In this document: piece after piece, positions 39,926-50,611 of the stretch | Layout of the letters: every line of letters starts with the position of its first letter | How positions within the stretch are numbered: position 1 is the stretch's first letter | NCBI GenBank assembly: GCA_945873095.1 | Contig: CAMCBU010000013.1 | Coordinates: 1-52,337 of the forward strand | From: Klebsiella pneumoniae | Lineage (GTDB): Bacteria > Pseudomonadota > Gammaproteobacteria > Steroidobacterales > Steroidobacteraceae | Reading direction: 5' to 3' | Length of the DNA: 52,337 nt | Notes under the pieces: model-generated | Seen by the model: the letters and a program-made list of their open reading frames with translations, nothing else | Told to the model about the DNA's origin: nothing | Databases searched by the model: none | Translations under genes and position numbers: made by a program

Positions 39926-41851
39926 CTATTCTTTGAGCTTTTCCAGAAAAGTCGCCGCGGTCTTCAGATAGAAGTCGCGGTTGGCTTTTTTGCGAAAGCC
40001 GTGACCTTCGTCTTTGGCTGCGAGATACCACACCTCGCCGCCGCTCCCACGCACGCGCGCCACGAGCTGCGCGCTCTCCGATGCCGGTACGCGCGGATCA
40101 TTGAGACCTTGCACGACCAACAACGGCTTGCGGATCGTCTCGGCGCGATTGAGTGGTGAGATGCGTTGCAGGAAGGCGCGCATCGCGGGATCGCGCTCAT
40201 CACCATACTCGGCGCGTCGCAGATCGCGACGATAACCGGAGGTGTTGTTGAGGAAGGTGACGAAGTTGCTGATCCCGACGACGTCGATGCCGCCGCGCAG
40301 ACGATCACCATATTGCACGAGCGAAGCGAGCACCATGTAACCGCCGTAGCTGCCGCCCATGACGACGACCCGTTTGGCATCGAACTGCGGGTTTGCCGCG
40401 ATCCACACGAGCAGGGCGCCGATGTCCCGCACCGAATCTTCGCGCAGACGGCCGTTGTCCAATTGGGTGAAGGTCCGTCCGTAGCCCGTTGAGCCACGCA
40501 CGTTCGGCTGGATCACGGCATAGCCGAGTTCGTTCACCAGATACTGCGTATACGGGCTGTAGCCCGGGCGCGACTGACCCTCTGGGCCGCCGTGGATGTC
40601 GATGACGACGGGATGGGGTCCCTTGCCGCGCGGCGCATACACGAAAGCCGGGATCTGCCGTTGCTGTTTACCGATACGATCCCAAGTGGGGTAGCGCACG
40701 AGTTCAGCGGCTTGCCAGCGTTGTGGATCGATCGGCCCCGACTCGCTACGAGTCCAACGCTGCGCGGTATCTTTGTCGATGTCGTAACTCCACGCATCCC
40801 GCGGTGATGTGGCCGATTCGATGGTGAGGCCGAGTTGGCTGCCGCGCGCATCGAAACGCAGATTCGAGATCAATCCTGCCGGCAAACCGCTCGGGCGGCG
40901 GGTCGTGTTGCCACCCAGGTCGCGCAACTCGAGACGGCTGTAGCCGTCGACATTGGCGATGTAAGCGATGTAGCGCCCGTTGGGATCGACCTCGAAGTCG
41001 TCGATATCCCAAGGAAGATCTGCTGTCAGTGTGCGTGGCTGGGTCTCGGCGAGATCGAGGTAGCGTAGCTGCAGAAACTCTTCGCCGAGATCGGCCGAGA
41101 ACCACACGCCGCGACCGTCTGCGGAGAAGCGTGCGCTGCCGACACCGCTTTTCGGTAATGGCAGACGGCTCGTACTGCCTTTGGCGACATCAGCGACGTA
41201 GAGATCGGCATCGGTGACAGATCGATAATCGAGCAGCAGCAAGCGCGTTCCATCGGGTGACCAATCGAGTGGCTGCCACGTTTGCCCTTGTGACGATACG
41301 ACGAGTCGTGCGGGCGCGGCCCCGGTCACTTCCAGCACGTAGACGTCCTGGTTGATGCCGTTCCGTGCATTACTTTGATACGCGAGCGATCGACCATCGC
41401 GAGACCAAACGGCACCACCGTGCCGTGCCTTACCGTCGGTCAGCAAACGAGCCGAGCGCGATGCCAAATCGTGCAGATACAGTTGGGCGTTTTCGTCGCC
41501 GCCGCGATCACGCGCGTAGAGGAACTGCCCCGGCGCAGCGGTCGGGTTGGCAAGCGCCAATGAAATGGGCTCTGTCTCGAAGGTGATCTGTTCGCGAGCC
41601 GCGAGCGGTCGCTCGACGCGATGGATTTGCTCTGCATCACCGAAACGGGTGCTGATCAACATGCTGCCATCGGGCAGGAAATCGCGAAAGCTCGCACTGC
41701 GTCCTGCTAGCCAGTTGTCGAGCGTGGCGGCAACTCGCGGGGAATGCGCCGGAACGCCATCGAGCACCAAAGTGCCGATTTCCTGACGCGGTTGCGCGGC
41801 GGCCAAGGTCGTTGCGCATGCCAACAGCAGCGCCATGTAACGGATGTTCAT
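39926..41851 (-). CDS. Secreted S9-family prolyl oligopeptidase-like peptidase
   Basis: A 641-residue periplasmic enzyme: signal peptide (MNIRYMALLLACATTLAAA), a beta-propeller (about 30-370, repeated WSRDGRSLAYQS-like blades), and an alpha/beta hydrolase domain with nucleophile S501 in GGSYGGYM, the Asp in VVQGLNDPRVP and the His in DEGHGF. The family cleaves short peptides, often after Pro. It diverges from the 41906 operon by 54 bp. It may feed peptides to the POT and OPT transporters, an inference. Confidence 0.9.
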   Translation of the reverse strand: MNIRYMALLLACATTLAAAQPRQEIGTLVLDGVPAHSPRVAATLDNWLAGRSASFRDFLPDGSMLISTRFGDAEQIHRVERPLAAREQITFETEPISLALANPTAAPGQFLYARDRGGDENAQLYLHDLASRSARLLTDGKARHGGAVWSRDGRSLAYQSNARNGINQDVYVLEVTGAAPARLVVSSQGQTWQPLDWSPDGTRLLLLDYRSVTDADLYVADVAKGSTSRLPLPKSGVGSARFSADGRGVWFSADLGEEFLQLRYLDLAETQPRTLTADLPWDIDDFEVDPNGRYIAYIANVDGYSRLELRDLGGNTTRRPSGLPAGLISNLRFDARGSQLGLTIESATSPRDAWSYDIDKDTAQRWTRSESGPIDPQRWQAAELVRYPTWDRIGKQQRQIPAFVYAPRGKGPHPVVIDIHGGPEGQSRPGYSPYTQYLVNELGYAVIQPNVRGSTGYGRTFTQLDNGRLREDSVRDIGALLVWIAANPQFDAKRVVVMGGSYGGYMVLASLVQYGDRLRGGIDVVGISNFVTFLNNTSGYRRDLRRAEYGDERDPAMRAFLQRISPLNRAETIRKPLLVVQGLNDPRVPASESAQLVARVRGSGGEVWYLAAKDEGHGFRKKANRDFYLKTAATFLEKLKE

Positions 41852-41905
41852 GTCTGATATGTTGCCGCACTCCGGGATATCCCTCCACGGCTTTCAGGAA
41901 GCGAC

Positions 41906-42790
41906 ATGGCTGATGCACGGCTGAAGAATAAATTGGATGCGGGTGAGTTCATCGTGGCACCCGGTGTCTTCGACATGATTTCCACCATGCTCGCTGAGCG
42001 GGTCGGCTTCGATGCGGTCTACGCCTCGGGCTTCTGGCTGACCGCCTCTTACCTCGGAATTCCGGATGCCGGCCTCGCAACTTACACCGACATGCTCGCG
42101 CGAGTCGGTAAGGTCGTCGAGAAATCGTCGGCCCCGGTCATCGCCGATGCCGACACCGGTTTCGGCGGTTTGCTCAACGTGCAGCATACGGTGCGTGGCT
42201 ACGAACGAGTGGGCGTGAGCGCCATTCAAATCGAAGATCAGGAGTTTCCGAAAAAGTGCGGCCACACGCCCTATCGGCGAGTCATTCCGATCGAAGACAT
42301 GGTCGCTAAGATTCGTGTCGCTGCCGCCACGCGTCAGGATCCGAACTTTTTGGTGATCGCTCGCACCGATGCACGCACGGGACTCGGCTTCGATGAGGCG
42401 TTGCGTCGCGGGCAGGCTTATGCCGAAGCGGGTGCTGATGTCGTGTTCGTCGAATCGTTGCAATCCGAGGACGAGATGCGGCGCGCTTGCGCGGCGATTC
42501 GTGCACCGTTGATAGCCAATATGTCCGATGGCGGAAAGACGCCGATTCGTTCGAAAGCCGAACTGCAAGCGCTCGGTTATCGCATGGCGATTTGGCCTGC
42601 GCTGGCCGCCCTGTCGGCGAGTGCGGCGATCGAGGGGGCCATGCGTCACCTCAAAGAAAAAGGCACCAGCGTCTCGCCCGACGTTGCCTTGTTCGGTTTC
42701 GACGATTTTTGTCGTATGGTTGGCTTCGAGGAAGTCTGGGCGTTCGAGGAACGCTGGAAAGACGTCCTCGAGAAGAGGGCTACACCGTGA
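41906..42790 (+). CDS. Isocitrate lyase/PEP mutase-family enzyme
   Basis: A 294-residue TIM-barrel enzyme of the phosphoenolpyruvate mutase/isocitrate lyase superfamily. DADTGFG (81-87) binds Mg2+ and KKCGH (116-120) is the catalytic loop, so it is most like 2-methylisocitrate lyase, dimethylmalate lyase or oxaloacetate hydrolase. The exact substrate cannot be assigned. ATG at 41906 follows AGGAAG. Its stop overlaps the next gene as GTGA. Confidence 0.85.
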   Translation: MADARLKNKLDAGEFIVAPGVFDMISTMLAERVGFDAVYASGFWLTASYLGIPDAGLATYTDMLARVGKVVEKSSAPVIADADTGFGGLLNVQHTVRGYERVGVSAIQIEDQEFPKKCGHTPYRRVIPIEDMVAKIRVAAATRQDPNFLVIARTDARTGLGFDEALRRGQAYAEAGADVVFVESLQSEDEMRRACAAIRAPLIANMSDGGKTPIRSKAELQALGYRMAIWPALAALSASAAIEGAMRHLKEKGTSVSPDVALFGFDDFCRMVGFEEVWAFEERWKDVLEKRATP

Positions 42791-43767
42791 TTACCTATGA
42801 CAACGGTATCCACGCGATCGACGCCGAATATGTGCGACCCATGCTCGATGCGGTGCACTTGGTCGTCCACGAGGGGCGTGCCGCTTTCGTCGAAACCGGC
42901 ACCTCTCGTTCGGTGCCGCAACTGCTCGCAGCACTGGCTTCGCTCGGTTTGTCTCGCGATGCGGTCGATTGGGTGTTCATCACCCACGTGCACCTCGATC
43001 ATGCAGGTGGTGCCGGACAACTGATGCAAGCTCTACCGAACGCGAAAGCCGTGCTGCACCCCCGGGGCGCACCGCACATGATCGAGCCGCGCAAACTCGT
43101 CGATGCATCCATCGCCGTTTATGGCGCCGAGGCTTTCGACGCCTTGTACGGCGAAATTCTCCCGATTGCGAGCGAGCGAGTCGTCTCGACCGAGCCCGGG
43201 CAGCGATTTTCTTTGGCAGGCCGTGAGTTCGAGATCCTGCACACGCCGGGGCATGCGATGCACCACCAGGTTTTCTTTGATCATCACGCCAAAGCCGTCT
43301 TCACCGGCGACACCTTCGGTCTGTCTTACCGAGAATTCGATGTCGATGGCCGTGCGTTTGCTTTTCCGACGACGACGCCGACGCAGTTCGACCCGGACCA
43401 ACTCATCGACTCGATCCACCGGATACTTGCGTTGCAGCCGCGAACCGCCTACTTCACCCATTATGGTGAGGTCCGCGACCTGCCACGGCTGGCCGTCGCT
43501 CTGCTGCGTATGACTCGGGCGTTCGCCGAGGCAGCCAAGCAGGCGTCGATCGATGTTGATGTCGAATCAAGCCTGCGTGATCGCCTATTGAGTCGAATCA
43601 GTCGGATCTTGCATGCCGAACTCCAGGCACACGGCTGCACGCTGACAGCGCAACGAATCGACGAATTGTTGGGTCTCGATATCGGCCTGAACGTCGATGG
43701 TCTCATCGCGTGGCTTGGGCGAAATCCGATTGCCCAGCAAGCGGTTGCCAAGGGAGTTGCGTCATGA
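42787..43767 (+). CDS. Metallo-beta-lactamase-fold hydrolase
   Basis: A 326-residue MBL-fold protein with the dinuclear zinc motif H67-x-H69-x-D71-H72 (ITHVHLDHAGG), HTPGHAMHHQVFF and a later FTGDTFG. It also has a C-terminal helical tail (about 240-326). The fold covers lactonases, glyoxalases and thioesterases; the substrate is unknown. GTG at 42787 overlaps the upstream stop. The frame extends upstream to 42487 but that part is shadow. Confidence 0.85.
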   Translation: MITYDNGIHAIDAEYVRPMLDAVHLVVHEGRAAFVETGTSRSVPQLLAALASLGLSRDAVDWVFITHVHLDHAGGAGQLMQALPNAKAVLHPRGAPHMIEPRKLVDASIAVYGAEAFDALYGEILPIASERVVSTEPGQRFSLAGREFEILHTPGHAMHHQVFFDHHAKAVFTGDTFGLSYREFDVDGRAFAFPTTTPTQFDPDQLIDSIHRILALQPRTAYFTHYGEVRDLPRLAVALLRMTRAFAEAAKQASIDVDVESSLRDRLLSRISRILHAELQAHGCTLTAQRIDELLGLDIGLNVDGLIAWLGRNPIAQQAVAKGVAS

Positions 43768-44753
43768 CGTTCAAGGCGTTCCGCATCCATGAAATCGACA
43801 AAAAAATCAGCGCTCGTTTCGAGCAGTTGACGCTCGACGAGCTAGCGAGTGGTGACGTCGTGGTGCGAGTTTTGTATTCGGACATCAACTACAAAGACGC
43901 TCTGGCGGCGACGGGCGCCGGCAAGATCCTGCGAAAGTATCCGCTCGTCGGCGGCGTGGATCTCGCGGGTGTGGTCGAGTCGTCGGACGATCCGCGCTGC
44001 CAAGTTGGGGAGCACGTGCTCGTGACGGGCTGCGGTTTGTCCGAGGTGCACGACGGTGGTTATGCCGAGTACGCGCGTCTCAAGGGCGAGTGGGTGATTC
44101 CGCTGCCGCAAGGGCTCGGCGCTTTCAAGGCCATGGCACTCGGCACCGCCGGCTTTACCGCGGCGCTCGCCATTCATCGGATGGAGCACAACGGCCAGAC
44201 GCCGGCGAAAGGTCCGATCGTCGTGACCGGCGCCACCGGTGGTGTCGGTAGCATCGCGATCGACATGCTCTCGAGTCGAGGCTACGAAGTCATCGCGGTC
44301 ACCGGCAAAGCGGAGTCAGCCGATTATCTGCGTGCGCTCGGGGCGTCTGCTGTCTTGCTGCGAAAAGAGATCGACTACGGCAAGCGACCTCTCGAAGCAG
44401 CGCGCTTTGGTGGTGCCATCGATAATGTGGGTGGTGATACGCTGAGCTGGCTCACGCGCAGCGTCGACACCTGGGGCAATATCGCTTGCATCGGCCTTGC
44501 TGGCGGAGCCGAGCTGCACACATCGGTCATGCCCTTTATTTTGCGAGGCGTGAACCTACTGGGTATCAACTCGTCAGCGACGCTGCGCGAGATGCGACTC
44601 ATCGTGTGGAATCGGATCGCCACCGATCTCAAGCCGCGACACCTGGAGCAGGTCGTCACGCAGACGATCGACTTCGATGCGTTGCCGGGTGCGTTCCAGT
44701 CTTATCTCGATGGCACGGTGACGGGACGGACGGTGGTCAAGATCGGTCAGTGA
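43764..44753 (+). CDS. YhdH/AcuI-type quinone or acrylyl-CoA reductase (MDR family)
   Basis: A 329-residue zinc-independent medium-chain reductase. YSDINYKDALAATGAGKILRKYPLVGGVDLAGVV at the N-terminus and VVTGATGGVGSIAIDML (NADPH binding) match YhdH/AcuI, which reduces acrylyl-CoA. It overlaps the MBL gene by 4 nt (ATGA at 43764). Together the three genes look like a small catabolic operon for a C3 or branched acid. rsmG begins 8 nt later, so it may share the transcript. Confidence 0.88.
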   Translation: MTFKAFRIHEIDKKISARFEQLTLDELASGDVVVRVLYSDINYKDALAATGAGKILRKYPLVGGVDLAGVVESSDDPRCQVGEHVLVTGCGLSEVHDGGYAEYARLKGEWVIPLPQGLGAFKAMALGTAGFTAALAIHRMEHNGQTPAKGPIVVTGATGGVGSIAIDMLSSRGYEVIAVTGKAESADYLRALGASAVLLRKEIDYGKRPLEAARFGGAIDNVGGDTLSWLTRSVDTWGNIACIGLAGGAELHTSVMPFILRGVNLLGINSSATLREMRLIVWNRIATDLKPRHLEQVVTQTIDFDALPGAFQSYLDGTVTGRTVVKIGQ

Positions 44754-44760
44754 TGCACTT

Positions 44761-45396
44761 GTGAGCGAACAGGCATTTTTGATCTCGAGCGCCAGCCGAC
44801 TGGGAGTGTCGCTCGATTCCACCGCAGCAAAGCGCTTGCTGCAGTTGCTCGATGAACTCGAACGCTGGAACCGCAGTTTCAATCTCACGGCGATCACCCA
44901 GCGCGCGCAAATGCTGACGCACCACTTGCTCGATAGCTTGTCGATCGCTGCGTTGTTGCAGGGGGAGCGCATCAGCGACATCGGCACCGGTGCCGGCTTT
45001 CCCGGTTTGCCGTTGGCGATCATTCAGCCCGAGCGTCAGTTCACTTTGCTCGACTCGAACGGCAAGAAGATTCGTTTCGTGAACCACGCGGCACGCACGC
45101 TGGGGCTCGTCAATGTGGTGGCCGTACACGCTCGGGCCGAGCAGTGGCAAGACGAGCGCGGCGCCTTCGATACCGTGGTGACGCGCGCCTTCGCGCCGCT
45201 ACCTGAACTCGTGACGATGGTGCGGGGCTTGTGTGGCGCAGACACGCGAGTGTTGGCCATGAAGGGCCGGCGCTCCGAGCAGGAGCGAGCAGGGTTGTCG
45301 CCTGAGTGGGTCATCGAGCAGGATGTCGAACTGACGGTACCCGGCCTAGATGAAGAGCGTCACGCGCTCATCCTTCGGTTAGACTCGCGGCCATGA
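44761..45396 (+). CDS. rsmG: 16S rRNA (guanine-527-N7)-methyltransferase RsmG
   Basis: Methylates G527 of 16S rRNA with SAM. 211 residues (E. coli 207); SAM motif SDIGTGAGFPGLPLAI at about 72-87, FNLTAITQRAQMLTHHLLDSL before it. The start is GTG at 44761, since no ATG precedes the conserved part. In most relatives mnmG lies just upstream; here a metabolic operon does. The stop overlaps parA by 4 nt. Confidence 0.96.
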   Translation: MSEQAFLISSASRLGVSLDSTAAKRLLQLLDELERWNRSFNLTAITQRAQMLTHHLLDSLSIAALLQGERISDIGTGAGFPGLPLAIIQPERQFTLLDSNGKKIRFVNHAARTLGLVNVVAVHARAEQWQDERGAFDTVVTRAFAPLPELVTMVRGLCGADTRVLAMKGRRSEQERAGLSPEWVIEQDVELTVPGLDEERHALILRLDSRP

Positions 45397-46193
45397 GCCG
45401 CATCATCGCCGTCGCCAATCAGAAAGGTGGCGTCGGCAAGACCACCACCGCCGTGAATCTGGCCGCGTCGCTGGCTGTGACGCGGCGTCGCGTGCTGCTC
45501 GTCGATCTCGATCCACAAGGCAACGCCACGATGGGCTGCGGTATCGAAAAGAACCAGATCGAGCGCGGCGTTGGCGATGTTTTGATCGGTGCTTGCACGG
45601 CGCGTGAGGCGATGCTGCGCGTCGAAGCGCCGCCGATGGATTTGCTGCCCGCCAATCAGGATCTCACGGCAGCCGAAGTTCAATTGTTGTCGTTGTCGGT
45701 CGCCCGCGAGACCAAGTTGCGACAGGCGCTGAAAGCCGTGCGCAACGACTACGACATCATCCTCATCGACTGCCCACCGTCACTCAATATGTTGACGGTG
45801 AACGCCTTGGTGGCAGCGGATAGCGTACTCGTGCCAATGCAATGCGAGTACTACGCTCTCGAGGGGCTCACGGCGCTGATGAGCACGATCGAGCAGATCC
45901 GTGAAGCGGTGAACCCATCACTCGAAATCGAAGGTGTGCTGCGCACGATGTTCGACCCGCGTAACAATCTTGCCAACGAAGTCAGTTCGCAGCTGCTCAA
46001 CTATTTTGGCGACAAAGTGTTCCGCACGATCATCCCGCGCAACGTGCGTCTGGCCGAGGCACCCTCCTTCGGCAAGCCGGCTTTGCTGCACGACAAGGAG
46101 TCTCGCGGCGCGCTTGCTTACCTCGCCCTCGCCGGCGAGATGATCGGGCGGGGTGAGGCCCCGCTCGCACAGCCGCTCGCCGCCGTCACATGA
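45393..46193 (+). CDS. parA: Chromosome partitioning ATPase ParA
   Basis: A Walker-type ATPase that moves ParB-parS complexes to cell poles. 266 residues with the deviant Walker A KGGVGKTT (11-18), VLLVDLDPQGNATMGCG and DIILIDCPPSLNMLTVNAL. It overlaps rsmG by 4 nt and the following membrane protein by 4 nt. The two parS sites in recF are its expected targets through ParB. Confidence 0.97.
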   Translation: MSRIIAVANQKGGVGKTTTAVNLAASLAVTRRRVLLVDLDPQGNATMGCGIEKNQIERGVGDVLIGACTAREAMLRVEAPPMDLLPANQDLTAAEVQLLSLSVARETKLRQALKAVRNDYDIILIDCPPSLNMLTVNALVAADSVLVPMQCEYYALEGLTALMSTIEQIREAVNPSLEIEGVLRTMFDPRNNLANEVSSQLLNYFGDKVFRTIIPRNVRLAEAPSFGKPALLHDKESRGALAYLALAGEMIGRGEAPLAQPLAAVT

Positions 46194-46981
46194 CGCTCGA
46201 GCCGCGGCAAGCGGCTCCCGGCGCGTTGCGGCGCTGGATACTCTCGGCATTGCAGTTGCTGTGGCGCGGAGCCGGGGTTTGGCTCGCGCTCGGCCTGCTC
46301 ATGTGTTTGTGGATTTTCTTCGGACATCGCCTGCCTTTGCTCAGCGCCATGTTGGCGTTGTCGGCCTTGCTCGGCAGCGTCTTGATCGCGGCGCAGGTCG
46401 ATCGCAGTTCGCGTATCCGGCTGGCCGATACACTCACCATGCTCACGGTGCATGCACCGGTCACGCTGCGTTTTTCCGCTTTGATCACGATCGCGGGCGC
46501 GATCATCTGGATCGTGCTGCTGGCCAAGCCGGGCGTGGCGTGGTGGAACATTTTTTACACTTCGCGCAACGCGCTCGATGTGTTGAGTCCTGACGGGTTC
46601 GTCGCGCTGCGTCAGATCTTCGTCTATTCGGCGTTTGCTCTCGGGCTCTGTTACTTCGGGCTCAATATTCCGGGGTTGACCTCGATCTTCCAATTTCCCT
46701 GTATGACTTTGCTCGGTCTGCCTTACCGGGATGCGCTGCGTCTAGGCGCCGCAGGTCAGATTCGTAACCTCAATTCGGTATTGGCGATCGGCGCTTTGTT
46801 CGTGGTGCTGCCGGTGCTGTTCGGGTTGCTCTTGCCGGTGTTGGTCCCCGTGCTCTACTGCTTCTTCGGCGCGCTGACCTATGTGGCATTCCGCGAAATC
46901 TTTCTCGGGGTGTCCGAGAATCGTCCGCTGTTAAGCGCCGAAGCGAGGGGGGCGGCGAGTCCGCTATCATCGCGCGCATGA
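46190..46981 (+). CDS. Membrane protein of unknown function between parA and parB
   Basis: A 263-residue protein with five or six hydrophobic segments (about 27-46, 50-70, 95-113, 140-160 and 193-228), and a short basic N-terminus (RQAAPGALRRW). I recognise no named domain. It is tied to parA and parB by 4-nt ATGA overlaps at both ends, so it is made with them. A role in anchoring the segregation machinery at the membrane is possible but unproven; it could also be an unrelated passenger. Confidence 0.85.
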   Translation: MTLEPRQAAPGALRRWILSALQLLWRGAGVWLALGLLMCLWIFFGHRLPLLSAMLALSALLGSVLIAAQVDRSSRIRLADTLTMLTVHAPVTLRFSALITIAGAIIWIVLLAKPGVAWWNIFYTSRNALDVLSPDGFVALRQIFVYSAFALGLCYFGLNIPGLTSIFQFPCMTLLGLPYRDALRLGAAGQIRNLNSVLAIGALFVVLPVLFGLLLPVLVPVLYCFFGALTYVAFREIFLGVSENRPLLSAEARGAASPLSSRA

Positions 46982-47937
46982 ACCAGAAGAAGCCCAGCCT
47001 CGGGCGGGGACTCGACGCTCTGCTCGGACAGATGAGCGCGGCGCGCCCTGCATCGCCCGCCGCCACGACGGGCCCGGCGGTTGCGGGCGACGAGTTGGCC
47101 CGCTTGCCGGTCGATGTCCTGCAGCGCGGGCGGTACCAGCCTCGCGTCGACATGCGACCAGAGACGCTCGAAGATCTGGCGAACTCGATCCGAGCCCAGG
47201 GCGTGGTGCAACCGATCGTCGTCCGTCCGATCGAGATGCCGGGTGCCACCCCTGGCAGCCGACCCTCACGATACGAAATCATTGCCGGTGAGCGCCGTTG
47301 GCGCGCCGCCCAGCTGGCCGGACTCACCGAGATTCCCGCGATCATCCGGCGTGTCCCCGACGAGGGCGCGATCGCGATGGCGCTCATCGAGAACATTCAG
47401 CGCGAGAACCTCAATCCCCTCGAAGAGGCGCGTGCGCTCGATCGGCTGATCCGCGAATTTTCCATCACCCATCAGCAGGCCGCCGATGCCGTGGGTCGCT
47501 CACGCGCGGCGGTCAGCAACCTACTGCGTTTGCTGGAGCTCGCCCCCGAGGTCGCCGAACTCGTCGATCGGCGGGCGATAGAAATGGGTCACGCGCGTGC
47601 GTTACTCGGCCTGACGCAGGTTCGGCAGCAGGTCGAAGTGGCTCAATTGGTTTCGAAAAAAGGCTTATCAGTTCGAGAAACAGAGGCATTGGTTCGCCGG
47701 CTGATCAATCCGCCTCCTAAAGATGACGGCTCAGCTGAGGCAGATCGCGCCTTTGGGCGGAGTGGCAGCGCGGCCGGGAGCCCCGACCCGAACGTCCGCG
47801 AGCTCGAAAACCGCCTCTCCGACACCTTGGGAGCGACGGTCGTCATCGAGCAGTCGGGTAAGGGCGGCAAGGGGCGTTTGATCGTCAGCTACAACTCGCT
47901 CGACGAACTCGACGGAATTTTGGCGCATATCCATTGA
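46978..47937 (+). CDS. parB: Chromosome partitioning protein ParB
   Basis: A CTP-dependent DNA clamp that loads at parS and spreads. 319 residues: N-terminal ParA-interacting peptide (PSLGRGLDALLG), CTP-binding GERRWRAAQ and ENIQRENL, HTH DNA-binding region (QQAADAVGRSRAAVSNLLRLLELA), and a C-terminal dimerisation domain (ELENRLSDTLGATVVIEQ, KGRLIVSYNSLDELDGIL). Its targets are the parS sites at 7532 and 8138. atpI starts 23 nt downstream. Confidence 0.97.
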   Translation: MNQKKPSLGRGLDALLGQMSAARPASPAATTGPAVAGDELARLPVDVLQRGRYQPRVDMRPETLEDLANSIRAQGVVQPIVVRPIEMPGATPGSRPSRYEIIAGERRWRAAQLAGLTEIPAIIRRVPDEGAIAMALIENIQRENLNPLEEARALDRLIREFSITHQQAADAVGRSRAAVSNLLRLLELAPEVAELVDRRAIEMGHARALLGLTQVRQQVEVAQLVSKKGLSVRETEALVRRLINPPPKDDGSAEADRAFGRSGSAAGSPDPNVRELENRLSDTLGATVVIEQSGKGGKGRLIVSYNSLDELDGILAHIH

Positions 47938-47960
47938 TGGTGCCGGGTCGCACATCTACA

Positions 47961-49508
<1,548 letters not shown>

Positions 49509-49566
49509 TCGCCGCCCGCACCCGTCATCGGACGGGTGCCGATCCAGGCAACAGGGGTAGAAGAGC

Positions 49567-50046
49567 ATGAGTATCACCGTCACGCTGATCATCCAGGGCC
49601 TCGCGTTCCTTGCGGTCGCCTGGCTCGTCATGCGCTTCGGCTGGCCGTCGATCATCGGCGCCATCGAAGAGCGACAGAAGAAAATCGCCGACGGGCTGGC
49701 TGCCGCCGACAAGGGCCTAAAGGACCTGTCCGAGGCAACGCAGCGGGCTGATGCGATCGTTCGTGAGGCGCGTGATCGCGCCAAGCAGATCGAAGATCAG
49801 GCCGCTCGCCGCTCCAACGAATCGATCGAAGCTGCCAAGCAGTCTGCTCAAACCGAGGGCGCGCGTATCGTCGCCGCTGCTCGGGACGAAGCAGCCACCG
49901 AAACCGGTCGCGCTCGCGAAGAGTTGCGCAAGGAGTTCGGTTCGATGGTCGTCGTGGGCGCCTCGCGTTTGCTCGAGCGTGAAGTCGACGCGAAGACGCA
50001 CGCGCAGCTGCTCGACAAACTGGCGGAAGAAATCGCCCGTGGCTGA
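49567..50046 (+). CDS. atpF: ATP synthase F0 subunit b
   Basis: The peripheral stalk subunit. 159 residues with one N-terminal TM (MSITVTLIIQGLAFLAVAWLVM), then a long charged coiled coil rich in Ala, Glu, Lys and Arg. E. coli is 156. It lies 58 nt after atpE and its 3' end overlaps the atpH GTG start by 8 nt, the largest same-strand overlap of the operon. Confidence 0.95.
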   Translation: MSITVTLIIQGLAFLAVAWLVMRFGWPSIIGAIEERQKKIADGLAAADKGLKDLSEATQRADAIVREARDRAKQIEDQAARRSNESIEAAKQSAQTEGARIVAAARDEAATETGRAREELRKEFGSMVVVGASRLLEREVDAKTHAQLLDKLAEEIARG

Positions 50047-50578
50047 CGGAGCAACCATCGCACGGCCCTACGCGCGCGCCGCGTTCGATCACGCGCATGC
50101 CGCAAAGCAACTCGCACCGTGGGGTGAGTTGCTGGCGAAAGCGAGCATCGCGGTCGGCGACGAGCGAGTGCGGCCGTTGATCGGCAATCCGCATGTGAAA
50201 CGGGCGGATCTCGTCGGTTTTTTGCTCGACGTCGTCGGTGCCGCGGGTGATCCGCAGGCGCGCAACTTCGTGCAGCTGCTTGCGGACAATGGTCGTTTGG
50301 CCGCGCTGCCGCAAATCGCCGAGCAGTATGCAGCCCTGCGTGCTGAGGTCGAGAACACGGTCGAGGTGACCGTGACCTCGGCCATGCCGTTGACGCCGGA
50401 ACAGAGCGAGAAGTTGACGCAAGCGTTGACCGCGCGCTTGAAGCGCACGGTGCAACTTTGCAGCCAAGTCGATCCGGCTCTGATCGGTGGCGCGGTCGTG
50501 AAAGCGGGAGATTTCGTCGTTGATGGCTCGCTGCGCGGGCGCATCGAGCGACTCGGTAACACCATGGCTGGCGTTTGA
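50039..50578 (+). CDS. atpH: ATP synthase F1 subunit delta
   Basis: A 179-residue stalk subunit that connects F1 to subunit b. The N-terminus VADGATIARPYARAAFDHA matches the family (TIARPYAKAAFD), and the C-terminal IGGAVVKAGDFVVDGSLRGRIERL is diagnostic. The start is GTG at 50039, 8 nt inside atpF; the upstream frame to 49751 is antisense or shadow of atpF and is dropped. Confidence 0.95.
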   Translation: MADGATIARPYARAAFDHAHAAKQLAPWGELLAKASIAVGDERVRPLIGNPHVKRADLVGFLLDVVGAAGDPQARNFVQLLADNGRLAALPQIAEQYAALRAEVENTVEVTVTSAMPLTPEQSEKLTQALTARLKRTVQLCSQVDPALIGGAVVKAGDFVVDGSLRGRIERLGNTMAGV

Positions 50579-50611
50579 GCCGGTCGTCGCAAGAATTTTA
50601 GAGGACCACAC

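Noticed and set aside
42487-42786. Upstream extension of the MBL-fold gene
   Set aside because: It lies in the conserved frame-shifted coding region of the PEP mutase-family gene and lacks the family N-terminus; GTG at 42787 fits better.
43999-44024. GAGCACGTGCTC palindrome as a third parS
   Set aside because: Only the CACGTG core matches; the flanks lack the GTT/AAC arms, and the motif is explained by coding sequence of the reductase gene.
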